NCBI GenBank assembly: GCA_036796555.1
Contig: DAIRCS010000042.1
Coordinates: 1 to 23,300 of the forward strand
Origin: JAJXWB01 sp036796555
GTDB taxonomy: Bacteria; Pseudomonadota; Alphaproteobacteria; Rhizobiales; Beijerinckiaceae
Direction: 5' to 3'
DNA: 23,300 nucleotides
Shown: piece after piece, positions 22,278-23,300 of the stretch
How the letters are laid out: each line of letters opens with the position of its first letter
Numbering within the stretch: position 1 is the first letter of the stretch
Position numbers and translations under genes: made by a program
The notes under the pieces: generated by a model
Told to the model about the DNA's origin: nothing
What the model saw: the letters and a program-made list of their open reading frames with translations, nothing else
The model's database searches: none

Positions 22278-22338
22278 GGACCGCGAGCCTTCAGGCTCGC
22301 ACTTTCGTGGACGATGCGAGCCTGAAGGCTCGCGGTCC
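22278..22338. repeat. Paired palindromic element (BIME/REP-like)
   Basis: Two 23-base arms (22278-22300 and 22316-22338) are exact reverse complements separated by 15 bases. Each arm also contains an internal palindrome, GCGAGCCT-TC-AGGCTCGC, so the element can fold as one long stem or two hairpins. It fills most of the gap between the coxE-like and xdhC genes, inside the operon. The form resembles a bacterial interspersed mosaic element made of two inverted REP units. It may also attenuate or stabilise the transcript. Confidence 0.75.
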
Positions 22339-22343
22339 ATTTA

Positions 22344-23300
22344 TCACGCCGCCCGCAGCCACTTGCGCGGATCGGTCGGCGACGAATTCTTCTCCTGCGC
22401 CAGCGCCGCGACAAGATCGGCCATCGACTGCAGGTTGTGGATCGGCCGGAACTCGTCGACATGCGGCAGCATGGCGCGCACGCCCGACGCCTTGGCCTGG
22501 AATTCCGAATAGCGCAGCAACGGATTGACCCAGATGAGGCGCCGGCACGACTTATGTAGGCGCTCCATCTCCGCGCTCAACTGGTCCAGACGATCGCGCT
22601 CGAGCCCGTCGGTGAAGAGTATGCAGATCGCGCCCTGCCCGAGCACGCGCCGCGACCATTCGCGGTTGAACGCGTGCAGCGAGGCGCCGATGCGCGTGCC
22701 GCCCGACCAGTCCTTCACGCCAGCCGAACATTCGGCGAGCGCCTCGTCCACATCCTTGTGGCGCAGCGCGCGCGTGACATTGGTCAGCCGCGTGCCGAAC
22801 AGGAACGTGTGCACCCGTCGCCGCCGGTCGGTGAGCTGGTGCAGGAAATGCAGGAAGATGCGCGTGTAGTCGCTCATCGATCCCGATATGTCGCAGATCG
22901 CGACGATCGGGGCGTAGCGTTCGGCGTGGTCGCGGAAGGCGAGTTCGATGGCGCCGCCCGCGCGCAGCGACTTGCGGAACGTGCCGCGCGGATCGATGCG
23001 CCCGCCATGCGGGTGGGGCTTCCAGCGGCGCAGCTTCATTTTCTCCGAGGGCATGCGCAGCCGCGCGATCACGGCGCGCGCCGTGGCGATCTCGGCGGCG
23101 CTCATCTGCGCGAAATCCTTGGTCTGCAGAACTTCGCTCGCCGACATGGTGAAGCGCGCGTCGACTTCCACCTGCTCCTTCGGCTTTTCCTGCGGGCGGT
23201 GCTTGTAGAGCGCGTCCGCTACGCGCGCGGCGCCGGCGTCGGGCTTCTTCGGCTCGGAATGATCCTTCGCCTGCGGCGACATCAGCGCGATCATCTTCTC
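22344..23300 (-). CDS. CoxE-like VWA-domain protein (partial; N-terminus beyond the right edge)
   Basis: The frame is open to the window edge, so the N-terminal part is missing. The 318 visible codons include a von Willebrand A domain with a complete metal-ion adhesion site: CDISGSMSDY (the DxSxS motif), GGTRIGAS (Thr) and LFTDGLERD (Asp). Before it come RRWKPHPHGGRIDPRGTF and FRDHAERYAPIV, typical of CoxE. With the AAA+ ATPase CoxD, CoxE takes part in the maturation of aerobic CO dehydrogenase and related molybdenum hydroxylases. The gene is upstream of the split xdhC genes on the same strand, and coxD and the structural genes may lie to the right of the window. Confidence 0.9.
   Translation of the reverse strand, partial: EKMIALMSPQAKDHSEPKKPDAGAARVADALYKHRPQEKPKEQVEVDARFTMSASEVLQTKDFAQMSAAEIATARAVIARLRMPSEKMKLRRWKPHPHGGRIDPRGTFRKSLRAGGAIELAFRDHAERYAPIVAICDISGSMSDYTRIFLHFLHQLTDRRRRVHTFLFGTRLTNVTRALRHKDVDEALAECSAGVKDWSGGTRIGASLHAFNREWSRRVLGQGAICILFTDGLERDRLDQLSAEMERLHKSCRRLIWVNPLLRYSEFQAKASGVRAMLPHVDEFRPIHNLQSMADLVAALAQEKNSSPTDPRKWLRAA

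Noticed and set aside
1..23300. CRISPR array, prophage or insertion sequence
   Set aside because: No regularly spaced direct repeats, cas genes, integrase, transposase or phage structural genes were seen; only two small palindromic repeats are present.

Overview
The window is GC-rich chromosomal DNA that looks like an alphaproteobacterium, most likely of the order Hyphomicrobiales (Rhizobiales). The basis is the set of families present: Usg, DUF3126, DUF1217, a zf-CHCC zinc-finger protein, a map-radC pair, and a coxE/split-xdhC/molybdenum-cofactor maturation operon. The species cannot be fixed from the sequence. Gene density is high and most genes are ordinary core or metabolic genes. Long open frames antisense to real genes are a GC-bias artefact and were left out.

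Layout. (1) 1-2540: a possible 3' end of an upstream gene, then a two-gene unit overlapping by one base. The first gene is a radical SAM core protein. The second carries a cysteine-rich SPASM-like domain fused to a degenerate methyltransferase-like domain. (2) 2651-4335, minus strand: cysE (serine acetyltransferase), a tandem-duplicated DUF3126 protein and a small alanine-rich ORF. (3) 4502-6650, plus strand: a DUF1217 flagellum-associated type protein, then a two-gene unit of unrecognised exported or membrane-anchored proteins behind a good sigma70-like promoter with a palindrome at the predicted start site. The second of these genes is AT-richer than its surroundings. (4) 6668-10178: an alpha/beta hydrolase (minus), a zf-CHCC protein, an FAD monooxygenase and two tandem SnoaL-like paralogues. 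(5) 10188-12584, minus strand: tRNA-Leu(UAA), xanthine phosphoribosyltransferase, a 92-bp palindromic repeat, a CinA-like MoCF protein and an FkbM methyltransferase. (6) 12672-18010, plus strand: methionine aminopeptidase, RadC, a membrane GGDEF-EAL protein with a degenerate cyclase motif, and a membrane-anchored TIR-domain protein. (7) 18016-19528: Usg, DoxX and a YciE-type ferritin-like protein. (8) 19601-23300, minus strand: a tightly packed operon read from right to left, coxE-like VWA protein, xdhC N-terminal half, xdhC C-terminal half, MoeA-like protein and MocA-like nucleotidyltransferase. A paired palindromic element sits between coxE and xdhC.

How the genes work together. The right-hand operon matures a molybdenum hydroxylase of the xanthine/CO dehydrogenase type, whose structural genes are not in the window and may lie beyond the right edge. 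cysE and the DUF3126 gene form one unit, as do FkbM and the CinA-like gene (4-base overlap), and the zf-CHCC and FAD monooxygenase genes. The items most worth a second look are the split radical SAM/SPASM pair, the TIR-membrane-unknown domain protein, and the exported-protein pair with its promoter and operator. I saw no transposase, CRISPR array, rRNA or phage gene.
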